A DNA stretch of 31,460 bases from an uncultured Collinsella sp. (GTDB taxonomy: Bacteria > Actinomycetota > Coriobacteriia > Coriobacteriales > Coriobacteriaceae): positions 1 to 31,460 of the forward strand of contig CABUPE010000027.1 in NCBI GenBank assembly GCA_902493515.1, written 5' to 3'. Shown here piece after piece: positions 14,847 to 22,373 of the stretch (the first letter of the stretch is position 1; every line of letters starts with the position of its first letter). The notes under the pieces are model-generated. The model saw only the letters and a program-made list of their open reading frames with translations, was not told where the DNA came from and made no database searches. Both the position numbers and the translations under genes were made by a program.

Positions 14847-16643
14847 TTAAAGCCGCTGGCACACCGTAGCCACATGCTGCCCATCAAAACCGAACCCCCA
14901 GCGCATGCGACCCACGCCGGGGCGCGGTACACGGATTTCGTCGATGCCGTCGCGCTCTATGTCGAGTAGCGACTGCACGGCCAGCAATTCCAGTCCCAGC
15001 GCATCCACATCGGGGTCATACATCAAGTTAATCGTTATCAGCGGGCGCTCGTCCAGCATGCCAATCGTATCTGCTACGTCGAACACAGCACCCGTAGGGA
15101 AAACCTGGATGTCCCAGCGACCTGCGCCACACTTTCGCCTCGAGGCAGGATTGGCATAGCCCGGTAAGCCAAAGCAGAGCCCCTGCAAGAGCAGATGATA
15201 TGGCAGCGGCTTATCTGGGTCGGTCTCACCGATTCCCGCATCCCCCAGGATGCGGCTTAGCGCCCGCCTCACGGTATCCTCGTTCCCACGGCACAGCCCG
15301 TCGCGAAACGCATCGACGTCTCGAATGTCTTCGGCAGCGCACTCAAACCACTCAACAATCACTAGACGCAAGGCCTGTCTAAGCTCGTTATTGGGCAATC
15401 GCAAAGCACGGAGGCGATTGCCATGCTCTGGCTCCTCAGTCATATCCGTCGTGAGAAAACCGGACAGATACAGCGCTGTCCACATGCCATCGTCAGGCGA
15501 GACATCTGGCTCTGCAGTGCCCAAACAAAGCGGGACCTCAGCGCACCCATGGGCCTCGAGCAAATCAAACAAGACCGAAAGGCGGTCGAGATTCCACCCG
15601 GCAACTACCCTACTCAGGCAATCCGCATACCCATACAGATCGGCGCGCACAGGCGCCGTGCAGCCTCGGTCCAGAAAACCGATCACGCGCGCCGGACTCG
15701 AACAATAGACCCTGCCAAACCGATATCCCTCGAGCCATTCACGCGCATCATCAAGGTATTCCTCGCGCCCAGCATGATTCAACAGAGCCTGGACCTCGGC
15801 ATCCGAAAAGCCGAACCAACGGTCACACCACGTCGAAAGCGGCGTCGACAGACAATACGGACAACTGCGCGAAGAAAGCGCCGCTTCGGCAGGACCGGGA
15901 CACTCCCCCATCAGACACGTCAGCCGCAACGAATCGCGCGCAGTGGCAATGGCGTCGAACAGCACGCGATCGAATAGCCCTGCCGGATCGGCGTCGGAAG
16001 CGTCCCTCGCGCTCGCACGGCGAGACCACGCCGCATCGTACCCATCAACGAGCAATACAACCTGCTCATCGCAGGCCATCTCCAGCAGCTCAATGAGCAC
16101 ACCGAGCACCGAGTCAACCTCGTCCGCGCTCGCCACGCCACGCGCAACACGTTCGATGTGACGCACCTTATCTCGAGCTAAATCAGGAGCCTCCAAGAGC
16201 GCCAACAAGCGAGCGCACTCGCCCGAAAGGGCATCGCGCACGACGTCGGCAATAGCGGCACCACGCCTCGCAGCGCCAGAAAAGTCCAGCGATATCACCG
16301 GATAGCAAGCATATTCATCCCGATAGCGCCCACCGTCTGCATCCCAAATCTGAGCATTGGCAAACAAACGCTGACCAGCGCGACCAACCGCTGGACGCTC
16401 CAGAAAAGCCCTGAGCGTCGACAAGTTCATGCTTTTGCCAAAACCCTCGGGTCGACAGCACACCACAACGGACGCGTCGCAGTCCAACACATCGGCAATA
16501 AACATGGTCTTGTCGACCAGCGTGCAGCAACCAAGAGCCTCCGCATAGTCGTGCATGCCAATGGGCAAAGCCGCATCGTCGGCACAGCCGATCAAACGCA
16601 CGCCAAAGCCAGCAGCACAATCAACATTTGCCTGTTCAGACAC
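14847..16643 (-). CDS. AAA-ATPase-like/PD-(D/E)XK family protein with degenerate motifs
   Basis: A 598-residue protein from GTG 16643, chosen because a GGGGGGA tract lies seven nt upstream; the longer frame to 16775 lacks such a site. Residues 24-80 follow the pattern of the AAA-ATPase-like family found with PD-(D/E)XK domains: IGMHDYAEAL, TLVDKTMFIADVL, then CCRPEGFGKSMNLSTLRAFL (P-loop 64-71, usually RPRRFGKT). The Walker B equivalent reads VVLLVDGYDAAW (Asp200-Gly201), where the family normally has DEYD. In the C-terminal nuclease-like region the GR-D motif survives as GRWDIQVF, but the usual ELK reads INLMY. The protein therefore looks intact as an ORF yet altered at both predicted active sites. 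Cellular role is unknown; relatives are suspected mobile or defence-linked nucleases. Confidence 0.75.
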   Translation of the reverse strand: MSEQANVDCAAGFGVRLIGCADDAALPIGMHDYAEALGCCTLVDKTMFIADVLDCDASVVVCCRPEGFGKSMNLSTLRAFLERPAVGRAGQRLFANAQIWDADGGRYRDEYACYPVISLDFSGAARRGAAIADVVRDALSGECARLLALLEAPDLARDKVRHIERVARGVASADEVDSVLGVLIELLEMACDEQVVLLVDGYDAAWSRRASARDASDADPAGLFDRVLFDAIATARDSLRLTCLMGECPGPAEAALSSRSCPYCLSTPLSTWCDRWFGFSDAEVQALLNHAGREEYLDDAREWLEGYRFGRVYCSSPARVIGFLDRGCTAPVRADLYGYADCLSRVVAGWNLDRLSVLFDLLEAHGCAEVPLCLGTAEPDVSPDDGMWTALYLSGFLTTDMTEEPEHGNRLRALRLPNNELRQALRLVIVEWFECAAEDIRDVDAFRDGLCRGNEDTVRRALSRILGDAGIGETDPDKPLPYHLLLQGLCFGLPGYANPASRRKCGAGRWDIQVFPTGAVFDVADTIGMLDERPLITINLMYDPDVDALGLELLAVQSLLDIERDGIDEIRVPRPGVGRMRWGFGFDGQHVATVCQRL

Positions 16644-16777
16644 CAAAACGTCCCCCCTAAATCGCAGCACGATGCCAATTGTAATGACCGCATCGCATGT
16701 ACCGATGTCGCCGCGCAAACATATCGGGCAACGGTAGTAACAAGAGGTGTGAGGGGGCACAATTAATCGTTGCACAA

Positions 16778-16817
16778 CAAAACGGGACCCGATACATTCG
16801 CACCGGACCCCGTCCCG
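16778..16817 (-). terminator. Probable terminator after the LPXTG-type surface protein gene
   Basis: On the minus strand CGGGAC (complement of 16812-16817) pairs with GTCCCG (complement of 16783-16788), followed directly by TTTTGTTGT. It begins 29 nt past the stop codon at 16846. The loop is long (23 nt) but contains further G/C complementarity. Confidence 0.5.
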
Positions 16818-16845
16818 ACTATTTAGTTATCTGGCAACTGAGAGC

Positions 16846-18663
16846 CTACTCCCCCGAGTCGTCCTCCCCAGAAGCCTTCTTCTGCTGATCGAGCTTATGC
16901 TTACCACTTACGATAGACGTAGCGCCCAGCGTGGCCAAGCTCGCGCTGGCAAGGCTCGCCATAACGATAAGGTCGCCCGTCTTGGGCATGTTACCGCCCG
17001 AAGTCTTAGTCGTTGTAGTGGTGGTTGTAGTGGTCACCGTCTTGGAGTCATTTTGCTCTTGGTTCTGGTTGTCGGTGTTGCCCTTACTGCTGTCCTCGCC
17101 CTGCTGCTTTCCGTCCTCGGTCTTGTCCTTGTTCTTGTCCTTCTCCTCAGATTCAGACTTCTTGTCCTCGTCCTTCTTCTGAGCGGACTTGTCGTCCTTC
17201 TCATCAGAGCTAGAACCCTTATCGGATTCAACCTTCTCGGAAGCCTTATCCTTGGAGTCGCCCTTTGCGGCTTCGGTCTTTTCCGTGGAAGCCTGATCAG
17301 AGTTGTCCTTGTTCTGGGCCGAGCCGTTATTGACGCCAGCCATCAGCGAAGAACCCAGCGTAGAACCAAGCTGCTCGGAGAAAGAAGGCTTCTTGTCCGG
17401 CGAAGCAACGGGAGCGTCCGGCGCCTTATTCGAGTCGTCCTTGGAAGCATCGGAATCAGGGGTTGCGTCAGAGCCAGAGCCGTTGTTAGAGCCGGTGTCA
17501 ACGGACGAATCGCTCGAGCCGGTGGATGAGTTAGAGGTGTCAGCGTCGGTCGAACCAGAAGCGTCGCTGTCCGTATTGCCGGCAGAGCTTGAAGACGAAT
17601 CGCCCGCAGCAGAGCCGTTCGAATTGGAGCCGTTCGAGGTAGAGCCGTCGTTGGTAGTGCCACCAGCAGAGCCATTACCGTCAGCATCGGTCGAGGGCGC
17701 ATCCATCCTGTCATCGTTGGCATCGTCACTCGAGTCGTCATTCGAATCAGGTGTCGGCGAGGGCGCCGGTGTAGGCTCGGGCTGCACGGGCGTCGCAGCG
17801 GCAGCGGCCTCGTCCTCGGCGATATAAGCCAAGCAGTCCTTCAGCTCATTCTTATAACGGTTCTTCCAGCCCTCATGATACTGGGGCTGGCTCGAATACT
17901 TGGTGGCGACATTGTTGACCACGCTATTGGAGAGCGCCGTCACAAACTCACGGTCAGTCATATCATTAGAAAGATTCGCCCAGCGGAAGAAGTCCCTGCA
18001 GCCACCGGTGCCGCACATGTTGGTAATGCTCCACACCATGCCCTTGACGCAATCGGCACGGCCCGAAATATCAATACCCAGGCCGCTCTTGAGCCACGCC
18101 TCGGTCACCGCATAGTACGAGTTGTACGCATAGGCATCTTGAAGTGCTGAGAACTCAACAGGATCGGTGTTGTACGCACCTTGGAAGGCATCCTGAGCGA
18201 TACGGCCCAACTCGGTGAGCTGGCCGTTCTCGTACATGGCATTGCTCGTGTTGGAAATCTCGCTGCCGCGATCAATCGCATCCTTGAGCATGCTGTATTT
18301 TTCAGGGTTGTAGTTGTAGGCCTGCTTCATAAACGGGATGAGCGACCAACGGCGGTCGAACTGGTAATAGCCCAGCGCGTTATAACCGTCGCCATACGAA
18401 AAGCCCTGGTTATAGTTGCCATGGCTCTCATATTTGGTGAAGTACTTCATCTCGGGAGTCACGTTGACAAACGAAACGCCCTGGACCGACCTCAGCACGC
18501 CCGAGAAGGACTGCTGGGTGTAAAGGCCCTTATCGATATCGGTGGCATCCGAGGCAACGCCCGGCGTGGGCTCCTCGGCAGCGGCGGGCGCGGGCGCGGT
18601 AACGGCGCCAAACGAAAGCGCCAGCGTCAGGCCCGCGACAATAGCAGAATGCTTGGGCTGCAT
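16846..18663 (-). CDS. Sortase-anchored surface protein with lysozyme-like N-terminal domain
   Basis: A 605-residue protein from ATG 18663, with GGGAGGA four nt upstream. Residues 1-29 form a signal peptide. Residues 60-290 form a globular domain with MKYFTKYESHGNY (Glu79), GYNALGYYQFDRRWSLIPF and a Cys-containing segment (ITNMCGTGGCRDFF). An ESxGN...G-YQF arrangement resembles the lysozyme/lytic transglycosylase superfamily, with Glu79 as likely acid; this is inference. Residues of about 300-550 are low-complexity: Pro/Thr, then Ser/Asp/Asn/Gly, then Lys/Glu/Asp-rich, forming a wall-spanning stalk. NMPKTGD (558-564) is a sortase signal of the LPxTG type with N-M in place of the usual first residues. 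A hydrophobic helix and an unusually acidic tail (GEDDSGE) follow. It probably stays covalently attached to peptidoglycan. Confidence 0.82.
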   Translation of the reverse strand: MQPKHSAIVAGLTLALSFGAVTAPAPAAAEEPTPGVASDATDIDKGLYTQQSFSGVLRSVQGVSFVNVTPEMKYFTKYESHGNYNQGFSYGDGYNALGYYQFDRRWSLIPFMKQAYNYNPEKYSMLKDAIDRGSEISNTSNAMYENGQLTELGRIAQDAFQGAYNTDPVEFSALQDAYAYNSYYAVTEAWLKSGLGIDISGRADCVKGMVWSITNMCGTGGCRDFFRWANLSNDMTDREFVTALSNSVVNNVATKYSSQPQYHEGWKNRYKNELKDCLAYIAEDEAAAAATPVQPEPTPAPSPTPDSNDDSSDDANDDRMDAPSTDADGNGSAGGTTNDGSTSNGSNSNGSAAGDSSSSSAGNTDSDASGSTDADTSNSSTGSSDSSVDTGSNNGSGSDATPDSDASKDDSNKAPDAPVASPDKKPSFSEQLGSTLGSSLMAGVNNGSAQNKDNSDQASTEKTEAAKGDSKDKASEKVESDKGSSSDEKDDKSAQKKDEDKKSESEEKDKNKDKTEDGKQQGEDSSKGNTDNQNQEQNDSKTVTTTTTTTTTKTSGGNMPKTGDLIVMASLASASLATLGATSIVSGKHKLDQQKKASGEDDSGE

Positions 18664-18733
18664 AAGATCCTCCCTGCATTGGTATAGTTAAAGTGCAGTT
18701 TGCAAAGATAGAAATAAGTATTGCAGCTCGCCC

Positions 18734-18770
18734 GTTGTTGCACAACAACCCCTCGGTAAACGGCAACAAC
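18734..18770. promoter_or_regulatory. Palindrome plus extra half-site upstream of the surface-protein gene
   Basis: GTTGTTG (18734-18740) and CAACAAC (18743-18749) are inverted arms separated by CA, and another CAACAAC half-site lies at 18764-18770. The cluster is 70-110 nt upstream of the ATG at 18663, in a 128-nt gap. It has the form of a transcription-factor operator. The core GTTGCACAACAA recurs at 16769-16780, upstream of the gene at 14847-16643. Confidence 0.35.
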
Positions 18771-18791
18771 CCTCCGCGAAATCTTAAGGAA

Positions 18792-19211
18792 TTAAACAAA
18801 CTGGTCGTCGGGCGCCATCAGAAGCTCGCCGTATCGCTCCATCAGCCCGTCCCTCAACTGACAGAAAGCGGGGATATAGACGTTCAAGATGCGTTGAATC
18901 AAATCTTGAGCGAGCTTGTTGTCGTAGATATGGACGTTCGTATTGCGGTCTCTGAGCATGTCTAGCCAGGCCGCCTCATCAATAAAGTCGTAGAATCGGT
19001 ACGACTCCTTCACGATGGCACGAGGAGACCCCGACGCGGCAAGCGTGGCGCCCTCATACTCGAGCAGACGCTTAAGGAGCTTCCAGCTCAGTTCAAATTG
19101 AAGATTGAACTTATTAATCAATCCACTCTGAACAAAATCATTGTTGAGATCCTGATTGGGCGCATCCTCAAGATTCGCCAAGGCGCTAACAAAGTTCTCA
19201 TATTTTTTCAT
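18792..19211 (-). CDS. HEPN-domain toxin of a HEPN/MNT pair (HI0074-like)
   Basis: A 139-residue protein from ATG 19211; its start overlaps the 3' end of the MNT gene by 14 nt, showing translational coupling. The sequence matches the nucleotidyltransferase-substrate-binding (HI0074) type of HEPN fold: FELSWKLLKRLLEYEG, GSPRAIVKESYR and DMLRDRNTNVHIYD. Arg89-x4-His94-x-Tyr96 is the RX4HXY motif, in which Arg and His serve RNA cleavage and Tyr is the residue that MNT antitoxins modify with AMP. It is expected to be a cytosolic ribonuclease toxin held inactive by its partner. Such pairs are type VII toxin-antitoxin systems that often sit in variable chromosomal spots, as here between a surface-protein gene and the SUF locus. 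Confidence 0.88.
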   Translation of the reverse strand: MKKYENFVSALANLEDAPNQDLNNDFVQSGLINKFNLQFELSWKLLKRLLEYEGATLAASGSPRAIVKESYRFYDFIDEAAWLDMLRDRNTNVHIYDNKLAQDLIQRILNVYIPAFCQLRDGLMERYGELLMAPDDQFV

Positions 19212-19485
19212 ACAGAATCACACCATCCCTGGCAATCTCATAGAGCAATTGCTGCGAGAGGGACTCGTCGAGATTGACGACATCTACATCTAAAAGAGTA
19301 TCAAGATGTTCCTCGATCAAATATGAGAAACGGCCGAAATCCCGGCAACCTGCTACGGCGATGTCAATATCGCTCTTGGGCAAGTTGTCGCCTCGAGCAC
19401 GAGAACCAAACAACACGACCTTCTCGGCGTCACATTCCCGAGCAAAAACTTCGATTTGCTTGTACACCTTGTCGAGAGATGCCAT
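19198..19485 (-). CDS. MNT nucleotidyltransferase antitoxin of the HEPN/MNT pair
   Basis: A 95-residue protein from ATG 19485, with a GGGG site five nt upstream; a GTG at 19491 is too close to that site. It is a minimal nucleotidyltransferase: VVLFGSRARGD (27-33) followed by SDIDIAV (Asp39, Asp41), then LLDVDVV with Asp68 as the third catalytic acid. This is the GS-x10-DxD layout of MNT proteins. By family knowledge it transfers AMP to the tyrosine of the HEPN RX4HXY motif and so neutralises the toxin. It is the first gene of the pair, immediately downstream of the Rrf2 gene stop in the same direction, with only 8 nt between the genes. Read-through from the rrf2 promoter is therefore possible. 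Confidence 0.9.
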   Translation of the reverse strand: MASLDKVYKQIEVFARECDAEKVVLFGSRARGDNLPKSDIDIAVAGCRDFGRFSYLIEEHLDTLLDVDVVNLDESLSQQLLYEIARDGVILYEKI

Positions 19486-19493
19486 TTGCACCC

Positions 19494-19925
19494 CTACAGC
19501 TTAATGTCAAAGTTGATTTCGGGGACGGCGGCCAGGTCGGCCAACGTCACGCCGTCGACGTACTTTTCGATCACGTCGTCCAAACCGCGCCAGAACTTGA
19601 CGGTCGAGCACAAATCGCTGCGGGTGCAGCTGTTGTCGATGCCATCGCACGCCACCGGAGCCGTGCTGCCCTCGACGGCACGCAGGATGTCGCCGGCGCG
19701 CACCTCGGCCGGGTCCTTCGCCATCATGTAGCCGCCGCCCTTACCGCGCACGCTCCTAAGCAGGCCCGCCTTCATGAGCGGACGAACCAGCTGCTCCAAA
19801 TACTTTTGTGAAATATGCTCGCGGTCAGCGACCTCGCGAAGGGCAATCTTGCCCTCGGCGTCACCAAGCGCTGCGATATAGATCATCAGACGGAGGGCAT
19901 AGCGGCCCTTAGAAGAAATGAGCAT
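19494..19925 (-). CDS. Rrf2-family Fe-S-sensing transcription regulator (IscR/SufR-like)
   Basis: A 143-residue protein from ATG 19925 (MLISSKGRYALRLM), the normal Rrf2 start, with GAGAGGG upstream; a longer frame to 19976 is not supported. A winged-helix DNA-binding domain covers residues 1-80 (REHISQKYLEQLVRPLMKAGLLRSVRGKGGGY is the recognition-wing region). Cys93, Cys100 and Cys106 form the three-Cys [2Fe-2S] ligand pattern seen in IscR (C-x6-C-x5-C here). The gene is divergent from sufCBDSU across a 222-nt gap, so it is the likely cluster-sensing repressor or activator of the operon and of itself. The HEPN/MNT pair follows it in the same direction. Confidence 0.9.
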   Translation of the reverse strand: MLISSKGRYALRLMIYIAALGDAEGKIALREVADREHISQKYLEQLVRPLMKAGLLRSVRGKGGGYMMAKDPAEVRAGDILRAVEGSTAPVACDGIDNSCTRSDLCSTVKFWRGLDDVIEKYVDGVTLADLAAVPEINFDIKL

Positions 19926-19958
19926 ACCTACCCTCTCATCGTAGCCGAGACAAAATAC

Positions 19959-20005
19959 CAGGCTTGTTTGTCCCAAATCTTATGCACGCGGGGCAAACAA
20001 GCCTG
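19959..20005. promoter_or_regulatory. Long dyad in the rrf2-sufC divergent region
   Basis: The arms CAGGCTTGTTTGTCCC (19959-19974) and GGGGCAAACAAGCCTG (19990-20005) are complementary over 16 positions with a single G-T wobble, and the loop is 15 nt. It lies 34-80 nt upstream of the rrf2 ATG. It may be an operator for the regulator or a leader hairpin in the rrf2 mRNA. No T-run follows on either strand, so it is not a standard terminator. A related motif (GTCCCACATCT at about 20014) repeats the GTCCCAAATCT at 19970 as a direct repeat. Confidence 0.5.
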
Positions 20006-20055
20006 ATTATTATGTCCCACATCTAAAAAGTCGAGTGGATTAGTCGGGTTTTCCC

Positions 20056-20083
20056 TTGACTAACGCCGAACCCATAGTAACTT
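20056..20083 (+). promoter_or_regulatory. Candidate promoter of the suf operon
   Basis: TTGACT (20056-20061) is a good -35 match. After 16 nt it is followed by TAACTT (20078-20083), a poor -10, about 65 nt before the sufC start. A weak -10 next to regulator-type dyads fits a controlled promoter, but the boxes are read by eye only. Confidence 0.4.
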
Positions 20084-20147
20084 TATTCCGAGAAGATTCC
20101 TAGGGTTTAGTACACCTATGAGTACACCATATACAGAGAGGGACAGC

Positions 20148-20948
20148 ATGAGCGCAAATCCGCTGCTTTCCATCGAAGGTCTGACCGCCTCCGTGGACGA
20201 GAAGACCATCCTCCACAACGTCAACCTCAACGTCGCCGCCGGCGAGACCCACGTTCTGATGGGACCCAACGGCGCCGGCAAGTCCACCCTCGGCCACCTG
20301 GTCATGGGCGACCCCGTTTACACGGTCAACGACGGCCGCATCGTCTTTGACGGCCAGGACATCACTGAACTCACCACCGACAAGCGCTCGCGCGCCGGCC
20401 TGTTCCTGAGCTTCCAGGCCCCGGTCGAGATTCCGGGCGTGCCGCTGTCGAGCTTTTTGCGCGCCAGCATCGCCGGCCGCCCCGGCCTGGAGATGAAGGG
20501 CAAGGAGTTCCGCCGTCGCGTCAAGGAGCTCGCGGCAGAGCTCAACATGGATACCGCCTACCTCAACCGCGAGCTGGGCGTGGGCTTCTCGGGCGGCGAG
20601 AAAAAGAAGGTCGAGATGCTCCAGCTTCTGCTGCTGCAGCCCAAGCTCGCCATCCTGGACGAGACCGACTCTGGTCTGGACGTCGACGCGCTTTCCACCG
20701 TCAGCCACGGCATGGACGCCTACCGCAAGAGCTGCGACGGCTCCATGCTCATCATCACGCACAACACGCGTATCCTGGAGCACCTGGATGTCGACCGCGT
20801 CCACGTTATGGTCAAGGGCCACATCGTACGCGAGGACGACGCCTCGCTGATCCCCTGGATCGACAAGAACGGCTTTGAGACCTTCGAGCGCGAGGCCGCC
20901 GAGCAGCGCGCCCAGGCCGAGTCCGCCGTTGCCGAGCAGCAGGCGTAA
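20148..20948 (+). CDS. sufC: SufC, ATPase of the SufBCD Fe-S scaffold complex
   Basis: A 266-residue protein from ATG 20148 (MSANPLLSIEGL), preceded by GAGAGGGA; the in-frame ATG at 20118 has no ribosome-binding site. Walker A is GPNGAGKS (39-46), the ABC signature FSGGE (147-151, followed by KKKVE), and Walker B LAILDE (167-172). The FSGGEKKKVEMLQ variant is diagnostic of SufC rather than ordinary transporters. It powers conformational change in SufB-SufD during Fe-S cluster assembly on the cytosolic SufBCD complex. It is the first gene of the operon, 12 nt ahead of sufB, and downstream of a putative Rrf2-controlled promoter. Confidence 0.96.
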   Translation: MSANPLLSIEGLTASVDEKTILHNVNLNVAAGETHVLMGPNGAGKSTLGHLVMGDPVYTVNDGRIVFDGQDITELTTDKRSRAGLFLSFQAPVEIPGVPLSSFLRASIAGRPGLEMKGKEFRRRVKELAAELNMDTAYLNRELGVGFSGGEKKKVEMLQLLLLQPKLAILDETDSGLDVDALSTVSHGMDAYRKSCDGSMLIITHNTRILEHLDVDRVHVMVKGHIVREDDASLIPWIDKNGFETFEREAAEQRAQAESAVAEQQA

Positions 20949-20960
20949 AGGGGCGACGCA

Positions 20961-22373
20961 ATGACCAAGAACCGCACCGAGGTCGCGGACATCGACCGCA
21001 GCCTCTACGACTTCACCTATGGCGAGGAGGGATTCGAGCGCCTCGACGCCGGCATCACGCCCGACATCGTGCGCGAGATCAGCGCCAAGAAGGACGAGCC
21101 GCAGTGGATGCTCGACCTGCGCTTAAAGTCCCTCGAGATCTTCAATCGTTTTCCCGACCCGACGTGGGGCCCCTCCATCGAGGGCCTGGACATGGACAAC
21201 ATCGTCACCTACGTCAAGCCCAACACCGACCAAAAGCACGACTGGGAGTCGGTGCCCGACGACATCAAGAGCACCTTTGAGCGCTTGGGCATCCCCGAGG
21301 CCGAGCGCAGCTACTTGGCGGGCGTCGGCGCGCAGTACGACTCCGAGCTCGTCTACCACAACATGCAGGACACCGCGTCCAAGATGGGCATCGTCTACTC
21401 CGGCATCGAGGAGGCCCTGCACGACCCGCAGTGGGAGCCGCTCATTCACGAGAAGTTTATGACGCTCATCCCGCCCACCGACCACAAGTTTGCGGCCCTG
21501 CACGGCGCCGTGTGGTCGGGCGGCTCGTTTGTCTACGTGCCCAAGGGCACCAAGCTCGATTTCCCGCTGCAGAGCTACTTCCGCCTCAACGCCAAGGGCG
21601 CCGGCCAGTTTGAGCACACGCTCATCATTGTCGAGGACGATGCCGACCTGCACTTTATCGAGGGCTGCTCCGCACCCAAGTACAACGTGGCCAACCTCCA
21701 CGCCGGTGCTGTCGAGCTCTTTGTGGGCAAGCGTGCACACCTGCGCTACTCGACCATCGAGAACTGGTCCAAGAACATGTACAACCTCAACACCAAGCGT
21801 GCGCGCGTGGACGAGGACGGCGACATCGAGTGGATCAGTGGCTCCTTCGGCAGCCACGTGGGTTATCTCTACCCCATGAGCGTGCTCAACGGCCGCGGCG
21901 CCCGCTCGAGCTTTACCGGCATCACCTTTGCCGGCGCCGGCCAGAACCTCGATACCGGCTGTAAGGTCGTACTCAACGCGCCCGAGACCTCGGCAACCGT
22001 CGAGACCAAGGGCATCTCCAAGAGCGGCGGCATCCAGACCTTCCGTAGCTCTATCGTGGCCACGCCCAAGGCCGAGGGCTCCAAGGCAACCGTGAGCTGC
22101 CAGTCGCTCATGCTCGACGACCAGAGCCGCTCCGACACTATTCCGGCCATGGACATCCGCGCCAAGAACGTCGACATCGGCCACGAGGCCACCATCGGCC
22201 GCATCGGCGACGACAAGGTGTTCTACCTGATGAGCCGCGGCATCTCGGAGGAAGAGGCCCGCACCATGATCGTCAACGGCTTTGCCAACCCGGTCTCCAA
22301 GGAGCTGCCGCTTGAGTACGCCGTCGAGATGAACAACCTGATCAAGCTGGAGATGGAAGGAGCGATCGGATAA
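20961..22373 (+). CDS. sufB: SufB, Fe-S cluster scaffold subunit
   Basis: A 470-residue protein starting with ATG 20961, 12 nt after sufC with GGGGCGA between. The length and the segments FVYVPKGTKLDFPLQSYFRLN, HFIEGCSAPKYN, LRYSTIENWSKNMYNLNTKRA and VDIGHEATIGRIGDDKVFYL are those of SufB. The right-handed beta-helix core forms a pseudo-dimer with SufD, and nascent clusters assemble at the SufB-SufD interface. Its stop codon overlaps the sufD start by one nt (TAATG), so the two subunits are made together. Gene order C-B-D-S-U differs from the Bacillus order (C-D-S-U-B). Confidence 0.96.
   Translation: MTKNRTEVADIDRSLYDFTYGEEGFERLDAGITPDIVREISAKKDEPQWMLDLRLKSLEIFNRFPDPTWGPSIEGLDMDNIVTYVKPNTDQKHDWESVPDDIKSTFERLGIPEAERSYLAGVGAQYDSELVYHNMQDTASKMGIVYSGIEEALHDPQWEPLIHEKFMTLIPPTDHKFAALHGAVWSGGSFVYVPKGTKLDFPLQSYFRLNAKGAGQFEHTLIIVEDDADLHFIEGCSAPKYNVANLHAGAVELFVGKRAHLRYSTIENWSKNMYNLNTKRARVDEDGDIEWISGSFGSHVGYLYPMSVLNGRGARSSFTGITFAGAGQNLDTGCKVVLNAPETSATVETKGISKSGGIQTFRSSIVATPKAEGSKATVSCQSLMLDDQSRSDTIPAMDIRAKNVDIGHEATIGRIGDDKVFYLMSRGISEEEARTMIVNGFANPVSKELPLEYAVEMNNLIKLEMEGAIG

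Noticed and set aside
19959..20005. The rrf2-suf dyad as a bidirectional terminator
   Set aside because: It lies upstream of both divergent genes and has no T-run on either strand.
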